This document shows positions 45,263 through 53,826 of a stretch of 64,000 bases of DNA, one piece after another. Position numbers and translations under genes: made by a program. Under the pieces are notes generated by a model. It ran no database searches, was not told the origin of the DNA, and worked only from the letters and a program-made list of their open reading frames with translations. Every line of letters begins with the position of its first letter. Position 1 is the stretch's first letter. The DNA comes from Bacteroidaceae bacterium HV4-6-C5C. Its GTDB lineage: Bacteria > Bacteroidota > Bacteroidia > Bacteroidales > Bacteroidaceae. Where the stretch lies: positions 248,001-312,000 of the forward strand of contig VOIU01000001.1 of NCBI GenBank assembly GCA_007896885.1, in the 5' to 3' direction.

Positions 45263-47476
45263 TTAATATACTGCCACCTCATCAATGAAAAACCACGCAG
45301 GGTTACCCACTCCATAATGCCAGGGAGGACACAGCCCTATTGTAGCAACTTTTATTTTAACGTATCGGGCTTCTGTCGGAGCAGACCACTTAATCGGTAC
45401 TGTCACAAACTTCACCTGATATTCTCTACTTTCAGGTATAGAGACCGCTCCCATCGGTCTAAACGTTACATTGTCAGCAGATACTTCACAACTAACACCT
45501 TTGGGTAATAAGATCCATGCACCAAGATTATGCAGAAAATCAACGTCAATTCCATTGAGCTGATGCAACTCCTTTAAATCAATCACGAATTCAGCATCTT
45601 TTCCGTTCCACCCCACCCAACTCTCATTGAAGCTTGCTCCTCCATATAATCCGTCGGTCAAGGCTTTAGCTGCTATCTTATCATACGGTGGATTAGGAGA
45701 AGAGAGATAAGTCACTTCCATTCCTTGAGCTATGTTTTTGGGCCGTTTGACCAGATTCCTATCGACGTATAAGTTACAATAAGCTTCTATGGTATTGTTC
45801 CGCTCATTCAAATGAACCACTCCAAGTTCTTCAGCTTTTTGGCGGAACAATACCACTTTCTTTTTCAAAACCTCCGGCTCCGTTATAGGCTCAGTCCGTG
45901 CTATCTCGAGTTCGGCAAACTGTATAGGCAGCCGTGACTGCCGAACCCTGTTCAGCAATATTACATTTCCGGCGACCGCTTGCTCAGCTTCATCAAACAG
46001 TTCGTTGTACCTCTTCAGCAAAGTCTTACTAAGCATCCCATTCTTATGGGTCACTGGAGTATCATAAATCCATAAAGGGATTCTACTTCCTAACAAAGCT
46101 CCTTCCTGCAAAACGAGGTATTTATATAAATAAGGTGCGGCATTTCCATAATACCCCTTTAGGAATGAATGAATGACAGCGTCCACATCTATATCTACAT
46201 TCCACAATAATTTAGAGACTACATACGACCGCAACTCCGAAAAGTCCCCTCCTTTTATACTGGCTATTTGCGAGAAATGCATATTGACTCCATTTTGCTT
46301 AAACAGCTTCATGTTGGGCTGAAGAATAAAGAAGTTGGGAAAAGGTGAGATATAATTATCAAAATTGATTCCATAGTCCCAAACAAATATATTATTCGAT
46401 ATTTTGGACCACCCTTCCATATTCTTCATAAACTCCTGTCCCGACTTATTTTCAGTCAACGTCACTTCACGATAGCAATCAATGTCGCATAGCATGATAT
46501 TTACATTCGGTAAAGGCTTCATGTGTTTGGGAGGTGCAACAGAATAGAGATAAGCCAAGGTAGAGAACTCCTTATCCGGAAAACGCTTAGCCAGTTTATT
46601 CAAGAAATAAATGATAGAACCGGAAGGACTCCCTTCGTATTCATCTATTGCCTTACATTTATCACATTCACAATGATTCTGGCTATCATTTTGGCTGACA
46701 GAGATCATATTCTTGCCTGAATTCGCCTTAAAGATGGAATCTAAACGCTGAACCACAATATCGAACACTTCAGGATTAGTCAGACACCATTGAGCTGCAG
46801 CACCGGGTCTTCTCTTACCATTAATCAAAGCATAATATTCCGGATGTTTCTCTCCATATACGGCAGCAGGCAGGATCGCATTGAATGTATGCACCCACAA
46901 GTCGCCTGCAAATACGCTATTTGGCTCCTCCAATCTATGCCAAAGCTTATAAAGAGGATCTTTAAAACTATAAGACTGGGTTTGCCTATAACGAAAAGAT
47001 GGATTATCCAGTTTAGTAATGTTGCGGGGGACAATCATGTCAGTGCTTTTATCTAAACTATAGGTATCGGCCGCATAATAATGAACGCCGAAATAATCTT
47101 CGAGTAAGGTTACCACTCCATAAACAGAACCTTTGCCCGAAGTTCCTACAATGCGCAGATAAGCATCATTTGATGAAAGATAAAAGCCGTCTTCTTTAAT
47201 GTCACTTGTATTTAAACCACTCACGGGAAGTTGGAAATTACCAATAAGCACATCTCCTTTTTTCTTTTTCTCCGGGGCCACAATATTTAGTTCAGCACCG
47301 GTAATTTTCTTGGCGAATGTTTGAAGTAATAATGCAGCTTTCATATCAATGCTGTCATTTTCATCCACTACAATCTGAGCCTTAGGTTTAGAGCCTTTCA
47401 CCAACACTATTTGAGAATATGATAATTGGGAAACACAAGTCAACAAAAGAAGAATCAGTTTTATTTTACTTTTCAT
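45263..47476 (-). CDS. Secreted DUF4838 protein with C-terminal carbohydrate-binding-like domain
   Basis: 737 residues with a signal peptide (MKSKIKLILLLLTCVSQLSYS). The N-terminal domain resembles the alpha-glucuronidase (GH67) N-terminal fold (about 20-130: LLLQTFAKKITGAELNIV, GKGSVYGVVTLLEDYFGVHYYAADTY). The DUF4838 barrel has WHRLEEPNS, ISVSQNDSQNHCECDKCKAID, FSTLAYLYSVAPPKH and NIFVWDYGINFDNYISPFPN. The C-terminus (about 595-735) looks like an F5/8 type C (discoidin) domain. The catalytic residues are unknown to me. The DNDS-type segment and the Cys pair are conserved in this family. It precedes GH97 in one operon. A longer 17-codon N-terminal extension was rejected; it runs through the -7 box. 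Confidence 0.8.
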   Translation of the reverse strand: MKSKIKLILLLLTCVSQLSYSQIVLVKGSKPKAQIVVDENDSIDMKAALLLQTFAKKITGAELNIVAPEKKKKGDVLIGNFQLPVSGLNTSDIKEDGFYLSSNDAYLRIVGTSGKGSVYGVVTLLEDYFGVHYYAADTYSLDKSTDMIVPRNITKLDNPSFRYRQTQSYSFKDPLYKLWHRLEEPNSVFAGDLWVHTFNAILPAAVYGEKHPEYYALINGKRRPGAAAQWCLTNPEVFDIVVQRLDSIFKANSGKNMISVSQNDSQNHCECDKCKAIDEYEGSPSGSIIYFLNKLAKRFPDKEFSTLAYLYSVAPPKHMKPLPNVNIMLCDIDCYREVTLTENKSGQEFMKNMEGWSKISNNIFVWDYGINFDNYISPFPNFFILQPNMKLFKQNGVNMHFSQIASIKGGDFSELRSYVVSKLLWNVDIDVDAVIHSFLKGYYGNAAPYLYKYLVLQEGALLGSRIPLWIYDTPVTHKNGMLSKTLLKRYNELFDEAEQAVAGNVILLNRVRQSRLPIQFAELEIARTEPITEPEVLKKKVVLFRQKAEELGVVHLNERNNTIEAYCNLYVDRNLVKRPKNIAQGMEVTYLSSPNPPYDKIAAKALTDGLYGGASFNESWVGWNGKDAEFVIDLKELHQLNGIDVDFLHNLGAWILLPKGVSCEVSADNVTFRPMGAVSIPESREYQVKFVTVPIKWSAPTEARYVKIKVATIGLCPPWHYGVGNPAWFFIDEVAVY

Positions 47477-47514
47477 AATATTGATATTTAGTCCTTTCAC
47501 CGTAACAGTTAAAA

Positions 47515-47522
47515 CAAAAGTA
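47515..47522 (-). promoter_or_regulatory. -7 box of the DUF4838-GH97 operon
   Basis: The minus strand reads TACTTTTG, an exact match, 38 nt before the ATG. Confidence 0.55.
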
Positions 47523-47660
47523 TCCAATAATATATTATGAACCTATCCTTCCAAACGGAAATGATTAAATTGGATACAATTAAGAATGAATTGATTAACC
47601 GACAAACGGACCAAAGGAGTCGGACCAATAATAATGCTGAAAGTGAAACAGTGCACAAAC

Positions 47661-47696
47661 AAAAAGGATTGTCTACATAAGCAGACAATCCTTTTT
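47661..47696 (-). terminator. Terminator of the M13 peptidase gene
   Basis: Perfect 14-bp arms (AAAAAGGATTGTCT and its complement) with an 8-nt loop. T-run on the minus strand. Confidence 0.9.
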
Positions 47697-47720
47697 AATA
47701 TATCTATAAAGATAGACGAT

Positions 47721-49769
47721 TTACCATATTTTCACGAGATCCTTTTCGGAGCGCCACATCTTATCACCTTGCTTCACTCCGAATGTCGAGAAGAATTCGG
47801 GCATGTTGGATAACGCTCCGAGGACTCTCCACTTAGCAGGAGCATGCTCATTGCTTTTCACTTGGTTTGCCATAGCTTCCGGTCGCATATTCACCATCCA
47901 CTCTAATGCATATCCAAGGAAGAAGCGTTGACTAGGATTCAATCCTGCCACCAACTCCTTATTCTGATACTGTTTAGTTTTCTTAAAGGCTTCATAAGCC
48001 ATAATTATACCACCCAAATCGGCGATGTTCTCACCTTGAGTAAGTTCACCGTTAATGTGTAGGTTATCCACAGCCACATAATCATTAAACTGTTTGACAA
48101 TCATTTTGGTCTTGGCATTAAATTTAGCCTTATCCTCTTTTGTCCACCAATCACTCAGGTTACCAATCTCATTGTACTTACATCCTTGATCATCAAATCC
48201 ATGTGTAATCTCATGTCCGAAAGTCCCGCCAATGATTGCATATAATATAGCATCATCAGCCATCTTACTTTCATAGCCCGGAACGATTATATTACATCCC
48301 GGAATCACAATCTCATTATTTGAAGGATTATAATAAGCGTTATAAGTCTGAGGCTGCATAGCCCATTCGGTACGGTCCACCGGCTTACCGTACTTGTTTA
48401 TCATATAATTGAATTCCCATTTATTTGCATTCATAACATTCTTCACATAAGAAGTTCTGTCGATCTGCAAACTACTGAGATCTTTCCATTTATCAGGATA
48501 ACCTACTTTCATTATTACGGCATCGAGTTTCTTCAATGCCTTTTCTTTAGTCGGTTCACTCATCCAGTCGAGTGTTTTAATCCGCTCAGCAAAAATCGAT
48601 TTAATGGCATTACCAATCTCAGTCAGTTTTTCTTTTGTGCCTTTTGGCAAATACTCTTTTACATATACCTGTCCGACAAGCTCTCCAAGATAACCATCAG
48701 TATTTTCCACTACCCGTTTCCATCTCGGCTTGGGTTCTTTGACACCACGCAAGGTAGAAGAGTAGAAATTGAACTGCTCCATATAGCTTTTATCATCCAG
48801 ATATGAACTTAATCCATTTATCAGATGGAATTTCAGATAATCTTTCCAATCACTTAACGTAAACTTCTTTAAGTTGGAATTCAGTGCAGTAAGAAACTCC
48901 GGTTGTCCCACTACCACACTATCTACATGATTCAGACCCGCATTTTTCATAAAAGTAGCCCAATCCAGATTCGGAGTTGATGCCGTTAGCTTAGCCATAG
49001 GTATCTTATGGTAATTAGTCAGCGGATCTCTAGTGTCTTCGCGTTTACGGGAAGCCTTAGCCAAAGCTGTCTCCATTTCCATCAATTTTGTAGCAGCTTG
49101 CTTGGCTTTTGCCGTTTCATAACCCATTATACCAAAAGTGCTACCGACATAAGTGACAAACTTATTGCGAATCTCTTGCGATTTCTTATCCGCATCAAGG
49201 TAATAGCTGCGATCGGGCATACTCAAACCACCTTGAATAATATAGACCTGATATTTGGCGCTGTTCTCATCATCCTGAGTGACATAGAAACCGAAAAGTG
49301 GAGAAGAAGAAACACTATGTATATATGAAGCTTCGGCAATTATGCCTTTCAAATCTTTTAGATTATCAATCTTGGCAAGATCTTCTTTCAAATCACTTAT
49401 TCCTCTTTTATTTAAAGCAACGCTATCCATTCCTGAATAAAAGAAATCTCCGATCTTTTGTTTATTACTGCCTTTAGGCGCAGTCTGCGAAGCCGATGAC
49501 TCACAGATCCGTCGAATCTGGTCATTTATTGTATCCTGCACCAATTGAAAGACACCATTACTTTGCTCACTTGCCGGAATAGGGTTTTGCTTAAACCATC
49601 CACCATTGGCAAATAAAAAGAAGTCATCTCCCGGCTTTACGGTAGAATCAATATGTGCAACCAAAGCATCGACGTTATTTGCCGACTTCTCTGCATGCCG
49701 GCATGATGTAGCCAACATCGCGATCAGGACAAAGCCTCCAACGAAAAATTTAAAAGGTTCTTTTTTCAT
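47721..49769 (-). CDS. pepO: M13 family zinc metallopeptidase (PepO/neprilysin-like), lipoprotein
   Basis: 682 residues. The signal ends in the lipobox LATSCRH (Cys near 23), so the enzyme is membrane-anchored in the envelope. The catalytic zinc motif is GGTFGHEITHGFDDQG (HEITH) near residue 520, and ENIADLGG near 580 gives the third ligand Glu. NAYYNPSNNEIVIPG precedes it, as in all M13 enzymes. The last part ends SEKDLVKIW, the conserved C-terminus. Expected to cleave short peptides of up to about 40 residues. An ATG three codons earlier (49778) is equally possible. It stands between the GH97 pair and the second small secreted protein, with its own -7 box and terminator. Confidence 0.93.
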   Translation of the reverse strand: MKKEPFKFFVGGFVLIAMLATSCRHAEKSANNVDALVAHIDSTVKPGDDFFLFANGGWFKQNPIPASEQSNGVFQLVQDTINDQIRRICESSASQTAPKGSNKQKIGDFFYSGMDSVALNKRGISDLKEDLAKIDNLKDLKGIIAEASYIHSVSSSPLFGFYVTQDDENSAKYQVYIIQGGLSMPDRSYYLDADKKSQEIRNKFVTYVGSTFGIMGYETAKAKQAATKLMEMETALAKASRKREDTRDPLTNYHKIPMAKLTASTPNLDWATFMKNAGLNHVDSVVVGQPEFLTALNSNLKKFTLSDWKDYLKFHLINGLSSYLDDKSYMEQFNFYSSTLRGVKEPKPRWKRVVENTDGYLGELVGQVYVKEYLPKGTKEKLTEIGNAIKSIFAERIKTLDWMSEPTKEKALKKLDAVIMKVGYPDKWKDLSSLQIDRTSYVKNVMNANKWEFNYMINKYGKPVDRTEWAMQPQTYNAYYNPSNNEIVIPGCNIIVPGYESKMADDAILYAIIGGTFGHEITHGFDDQGCKYNEIGNLSDWWTKEDKAKFNAKTKMIVKQFNDYVAVDNLHINGELTQGENIADLGGIIMAYEAFKKTKQYQNKELVAGLNPSQRFFLGYALEWMVNMRPEAMANQVKSNEHAPAKWRVLGALSNMPEFFSTFGVKQGDKMWRSEKDLVKIW

Positions 49770-49829
49770 ATTAAGCATAAATAAATAGTATTCCGCAACA
49801 AAGAGAACACCCGATTATGGATTTTTATT

Positions 49830-49837
49830 CAAAAGTA
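49830..49837 (-). promoter_or_regulatory. -7 box of pepO
   Basis: The minus strand reads TACTTTTG, an exact match, 60 nt before the ATG. Confidence 0.5.
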
Positions 49838-49999
49838 CAACAATAATTTTAAGTGAAACGGCTTATCATATAGAAAAACGTACTGAATGAAACGAAAAAG
49901 GAAGCACAGGCTTTATTAATCAAAATGATTATCAATGAGTTCGAGTATTACATTCATGTTACAGATTTAAGGTTTAGTAAAGCAAAATGCAACTGATAA

Positions 50000-50082
50000 T
50001 TGATGTAAATCAAGAAATGATTGTCTTGTGCGTTATTTCATTGGAGTTCTTTTTTATGTTATAAAACATATTTCTATCTTTG
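50000..50082 (+). promoter_or_regulatory. Promoter of small secreted protein 2 with FNR-type site
   Basis: TTGAT-GTAA-ATCAA (50000-50013), TATGTTATAAAACATA (50055-50070) and the -7 box TATCTTTG (50075-50082). All offsets equal those at 41840-41922. The FNR-type centre is about 82 nt before the expected start of transcription. Confidence 0.7.
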
Positions 50083-50176
50083 CAGAGGTAAAAAGAAAAA
50101 GCTAAGCGCTTAAGTTATTTTGATAGGTATTAGATTTTTAGAATTGTTTTTAGGTATAACAAAAAAAGTAGGTATT

Positions 50177-50530
50177 ATGAAACGTTTAGGATTAACATTA
50201 GTGGCAGCAGTCTGCCTGACTGCTACAACATTTGCAGCAGGGAACCAACCTACTACTGCAAAATGGGATGGAAACATCAATGTCAGCAAATTGGGTAAAT
50301 ATTTAAAATTAACTGCTGACCAGAATGAAGAAGTAGCTAACATTTGTGAATATTTTAGCACACAGATGGAAAAAGTAGCCTCTTCTAAGAAGAACCAAGA
50401 TGAATTGCTTCGCAATGCAATCTACGGGAACTTAAAGTTGATGAAAAAGACGCTGAATGAAAAGCAGTATTCAGACTACGCGAAAGTGTTGAACATCACT
50501 TTACAAAACAAAGGCATCGAAGTGAAGTAA
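50177..50530 (+). CDS. Small secreted helical protein, copy 2 (LTxxQ-like), function unknown
   Basis: 117 residues, paralogue of 42029-42382 (20 differences). The first 27 residues (signal peptide plus AGNQPTT) and the last 13 (KVLNITLQNKGIEV) are identical; the changes lie in the middle helices, mostly on polar positions. Here the motif segments read KLTADQ and TLNEKQ. The 28 nt before the ATG are almost the same in both copies. The upstream start at 50120 was rejected. It is convergent with the Smr gene. The function is unknown; the FNR-type box suggests response to oxygen, redox or carbon state. Confidence 0.8.
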   Translation: MKRLGLTLVAAVCLTATTFAAGNQPTTAKWDGNINVSKLGKYLKLTADQNEEVANICEYFSTQMEKVASSKKNQDELLRNAIYGNLKLMKKTLNEKQYSDYAKVLNITLQNKGIEVK

Positions 50531-50546
50531 TTCACTCCGATTTTTG
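50516..50546 (+). terminator. Terminator overlapping the 3' codons of copy 2
   Basis: Arms 50516-50526 and 50531-50541 with one mismatch, the loop GTAA holding the stop codon, and then a T-run. Same design as copy 1, with a shorter stem. Confidence 0.75.
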
Positions 50547-50576
50547 AGGAAACGAATTTTATTATTCATACAAAGC

Positions 50577-50608
50577 AAGAGGGCATTGATTTTAGTCAAT
50601 GCCCTCTT
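50577..50608. terminator. Terminator of the Smr-domain gene
   Basis: Perfect 13-bp arms (AAGAGGGCATTGA and its complement) with a 6-nt loop, directly after the minus-strand stop. T-runs occur on both strands. Confidence 0.9.
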
Positions 50609-50609
50609 T

Positions 50610-51740
50610 TTATTTGATTGTAATCATTGTGGCTCCAAAGCCATATTCTTGAAAAGAGGCATCTTGGTGCCTACAAGTCGGATACGTATGCTTTAATTCA
50701 TCTAAGATAGCTTTGCGCAGTATACCGTCACCTTTCCCATGAATGAAAACGATACGTTGTTCACGCTTCGCTTTGTATTGCTCCATCACTTCGCGAAACT
50801 TATCCAGCTGATAATTTAGCATTTCACGATTACTCATTCCTCCGACTTCATCCAGCAGAGCGGTAATGTGTAAATCAACCTCTATAACACTTTGCTGACC
50901 ACCACGTTTAATAATAGTCTGTGGCTTAGTATTCTCATCTACATTCTTTTTACTCAATAATGCCTCTTGTAAATCTTCGGCAGCAACATACACCTGTTTG
51001 GAGGGTACATCATTCCTCACTACATCATAGATTAATGAAGGCGTATCGAAGAAATCGGACTCCTGAAAGGTATGCAGCTTATAAAATTTTACGACGTCAA
51101 TGCGAAATTCCACGCTTACGGCAGGTTTCATTGCAAAAGAACGTCCGTCTTTAAACGCAATAAGTTGGATAGCTACATGCTCCCGTTCATTCAACTCGGC
51201 TTTTTCAAACTCTTCCAGCAACAATTTGGTATTTGGTTCCACCAGCCCTTGAGCACAAACAGTCCATGCTTTTCCTTCGCCTGCCAAATAGGTATAATAA
51301 AGGAAATAATTACTATCATTCACAAGATATGACTCAAACGGGGTTGTAATCACTGATTTAATATCTTTGGGCACAAACGCCAGATAGACATTCAATACAT
51401 CACCACCACGCATTTCCGGTTGTTTGAAAGCTGATATTTGAGGTGCACCCGCTCCTCTTGTCACCAACTGTACGTCGGGTTCGAAATTAGTACCTGTTTT
51501 TTTCGAATCAGCGGATGATTGATTTGCACTCTGCGGAGTAACGGAACTTCTACCGGAACCACTGGCCAAAGGCTTTGGCTTATTGTAATCATCGGTATCA
51601 ATCACTACGCACTCTCGAGCACTCATCGGAATTTCAAAACCATCAGCATCTTCCACCAATACCACATCTTTGCCTTTAAAGCCTCTTACCACACCACCAC
51701 CTACTTCATTTAGGAAGCGAACTCTATCTCCTATTTTCAT
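50610..51740 (-). CDS. DUF2027 and Smr-domain protein
   Basis: 376 residues. The N-terminal part ([21 protein letters not shown]) is a small SH3-like barrel, followed by a disordered Ser/Gln/Lys-rich linker (about 52-82), a DUF2027 beta domain (about 95-265), and a C-terminal Smr domain: [13 protein letters not shown] near 293, [17 protein letters not shown] near 335, ending [11 protein letters not shown]. Smr domains are nucleases or nucleic-acid-binding modules, as in MutS2; the His-Gly-Lys-Gly loop is intact. In Bacteroidota this fusion is common, but its role is not established. It is alone, with a terminator on the 3' side. Confidence 0.88.
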   Translation of the reverse strand: MKIGDRVRFLNEVGGGVVRGFKGKDVVLVEDADGFEIPMSARECVVIDTDDYNKPKPLASGSGRSSVTPQSANQSSADSKKTGTNFEPDVQLVTRGAGAPQISAFKQPEMRGGDVLNVYLAFVPKDIKSVITTPFESYLVNDSNYFLYYTYLAGEGKAWTVCAQGLVEPNTKLLLEEFEKAELNEREHVAIQLIAFKDGRSFAMKPAVSVEFRIDVVKFYKLHTFQESDFFDTPSLIYDVVRNDVPSKQVYVAAEDLQEALLSKKNVDENTKPQTIIKRGGQQSVIEVDLHITALLDEVGGMSNREMLNYQLDKFREVMEQYKAKREQRIVFIHGKGDGILRKAILDELKHTYPTCRHQDASFQEYGFGATMITIK

Positions 51741-51902
51741 TCTCCACTACTTTTTATTAATTTCAAAAAACATGAACTCACTCAGAATTTAAGCATCAAG
51801 AGTTATTAATAACCAAAATCTTATAACTTCCAGCGAACTCAATATATGTAGGACAAAGTTAAGAAAAAAAGGAGTGATTATCCAACTATGCGTAAATATC
51901 AG

Positions 51903-51910
51903 TATTTTTG
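51903..51910 (+). promoter_or_regulatory. -7 box of queA
   Basis: TATTTTTG, an exact match, 22 nt before the ATG. The gap 51741-51902 shows nothing else. Confidence 0.6.
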
Positions 51911-51931
51911 CACCTGTTAAAATAAAAACAC

Positions 51932-53161
51932 ATGAATACAGATCCAAAGCATATTCATATCAGTGAGTTTAATTATTCACTACCAGACGAGCGAATTGCA
52001 AAATTTCCGCTATTAATACGCGATAACTCCAAGCTATTGGTATATAGTCATGGAGAAATATCTGAAGATTATTTTTTTTCTCTGCCATCGTACTTTGATC
52101 CGGGTAGTCTACTCATTTTCAACAACACTAAAGTAATACAGGCACGAATGCACTTCCGAAAAGAAACGGGTGCTTTAATTGAAGTGTTCTGCTTGGAACC
52201 AATTAAGCCGAATGACTATGCACTCAACTTCCAACAAACCAGACATGCGGCATGGCTCTGTATGGTTGGGAACCTGAAAAAATGGAAAGACGGTGTACTG
52301 AAGAGGGATATGACTATCAAAGGAGAAGAAGTTACCCTTACAGCAAGTCGAGGTGAATCTTACGGAACAAGTCATTGGATAGACTTCAACTGGGATAACC
52401 CTGCCATAACTTTTGCCGATATACTGGAAGTTTTCGGTGAACTCCCTATACCACCTTATTTAAATAGGGATACTCAAGAAAGTGATAAGGAAACCTACCA
52501 AACTATTTATTCCAAAATCAAGGGTTCGGTAGCAGCTCCTACTGCGGGACTACACTTCACTTCCATGGTGTTGACTGAACTAAGAGAAAAGAATATCGAT
52601 ATGGAAGAGCTGACTCTGCATGTGGGTGCAGGAACATTCAAGCCGGTGAAGAGTGAGGAAATTGAGGGGCATGAAATGCATACCGAATATATCTCAGTCG
52701 CACGCGGCACTATTGAGAAGTTAATAGCACACAACGGAAAAGCAATAGCAGTAGGTACAACTTCAGTCCGCACACTTGAAAGTCTTTATCATATAGGAGT
52801 TACATTGCTCTATAATCCTAACGCAACAGAGGAAGAATTGCATGTAAAACAGTGGCAACCTTACGAAACAGAGGACAAATCAAGGAATATCTCTTCGGTA
52901 GAAGCCTTAGAAGCAGTCATCTATTATCTGGACAAACATCATCTGGAAGCACTTCATACGAGCACGCAAATTATTATTGCTCCGGGATATAAATATAGAA
53001 TTGTGAACAAGATGATCACTAATTTCCACCAACCGCAAAGTACATTATTGCTTTTGGTTTCGGCTTTCGTAAATGGAGATTGGCGTAGAATCTACGACTA
53101 TGCTCTCGATCATGATTTCCGCTTTCTGAGCTATGGAGATTCTTCACTGCTCATTCCTTGA
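51932..53161 (+). CDS. queA: S-adenosylmethionine:tRNA ribosyltransferase-isomerase
   Basis: QueA transfers the ribosyl part of SAM to preQ1 in tRNA, giving epoxyqueuosine at wobble position 34. The 409 residues start with ISEFNYSLPDERIAKFPL and contain LLIFNNTKVIQARMHF, KGSVAAPTAGLHFT and HVGAGTFKPVKSEEIEGHEMHTEY, all family signatures. AVGTTSVRTLESL and TNFHQPQSTLLLLVSAF end the core. It is about 50 residues longer than the E. coli enzyme, because of a longer insert near 95-160. The NUDIX gene follows after about 100 nt. Confidence 0.95.
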   Translation: MNTDPKHIHISEFNYSLPDERIAKFPLLIRDNSKLLVYSHGEISEDYFFSLPSYFDPGSLLIFNNTKVIQARMHFRKETGALIEVFCLEPIKPNDYALNFQQTRHAAWLCMVGNLKKWKDGVLKRDMTIKGEEVTLTASRGESYGTSHWIDFNWDNPAITFADILEVFGELPIPPYLNRDTQESDKETYQTIYSKIKGSVAAPTAGLHFTSMVLTELREKNIDMEELTLHVGAGTFKPVKSEEIEGHEMHTEYISVARGTIEKLIAHNGKAIAVGTTSVRTLESLYHIGVTLLYNPNATEEELHVKQWQPYETEDKSRNISSVEALEAVIYYLDKHHLEALHTSTQIIIAPGYKYRIVNKMITNFHQPQSTLLLLVSAFVNGDWRRIYDYALDHDFRFLSYGDSSLLIP

Positions 53162-53262
53162 TAAAACAGAGATTATCAAGCGAGCGGCATTAAAGATGCA
53201 CCGAAGATACTCACGTAGTAGGTTAAACGACAAATACAATAACGCCATAAACCAGAAGAGAT

Positions 53263-53763
53263 ATGAATGCTGATAATAATCAAGAGATGTTTCCTTTAGT
53301 GGATGAAGAAGGGAATATTATCGGAGTTGCCACCCGGGGAGAATGTCACAGCGGGAGCAAACTCCTACATCCCGTAGTACACCTCCATGTATTCAACTCA
53401 AAAGGGGAACTTTATCTGCAAAAACGCCCGGCATGGAAAGATATCCAGCCTGGGAGATGGGATACTTCGGTAGGCGGACATATTGATTTGGGTGAAAGCG
53501 TAGAGATGGCGTTGAAACGAGAGGTACGTGAAGAACTAGGCATTACCGACTTCACTCCGGAAATCCTTACACATTACGTTTTCGAATCGAATAGAGAGAA
53601 AGAGTTGGTATTTGTGCACAAAACAATATACGACGGACAGATACAACCCAGTGATGAATTGGATGGTGGACGCTTCTGGACGATAGAAGAAGTAAAAGAT
53701 AATATTGGAAAAGAAGTCTTTACTCCAAACTTTGAAAAAGAATATATGAAGATATTCGCTTAG
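53263..53763 (+). CDS. NUDIX hydrolase (IDI-like group)
   Basis: 166 residues. The NUDIX box is complete: GHIDLGESVEMALKREVREELGI (Gly, REVREE, Gly) near residue 70. LHPVVHLHVFNSKGELYLQKR and PGRWDTSVGGH resemble isopentenyl-diphosphate isomerase-like NUDIX proteins (YfcD). It should hydrolyse a nucleoside diphosphate linked to another group, substrate unknown. It is co-oriented with queA and convergent with the MutS-like gene, separated by 63 nt without a clear terminator. Confidence 0.92.
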   Translation: MNADNNQEMFPLVDEEGNIIGVATRGECHSGSKLLHPVVHLHVFNSKGELYLQKRPAWKDIQPGRWDTSVGGHIDLGESVEMALKREVREELGITDFTPEILTHYVFESNREKELVFVHKTIYDGQIQPSDELDGGRFWTIEEVKDNIGKEVFTPNFEKEYMKIFA

Positions 53764-53826
53764 AAGTATATTATACACTCTATGCTTTTACAGCGGTATT
53801 AAACTTTTTAACCTTATAAAAGTAAC

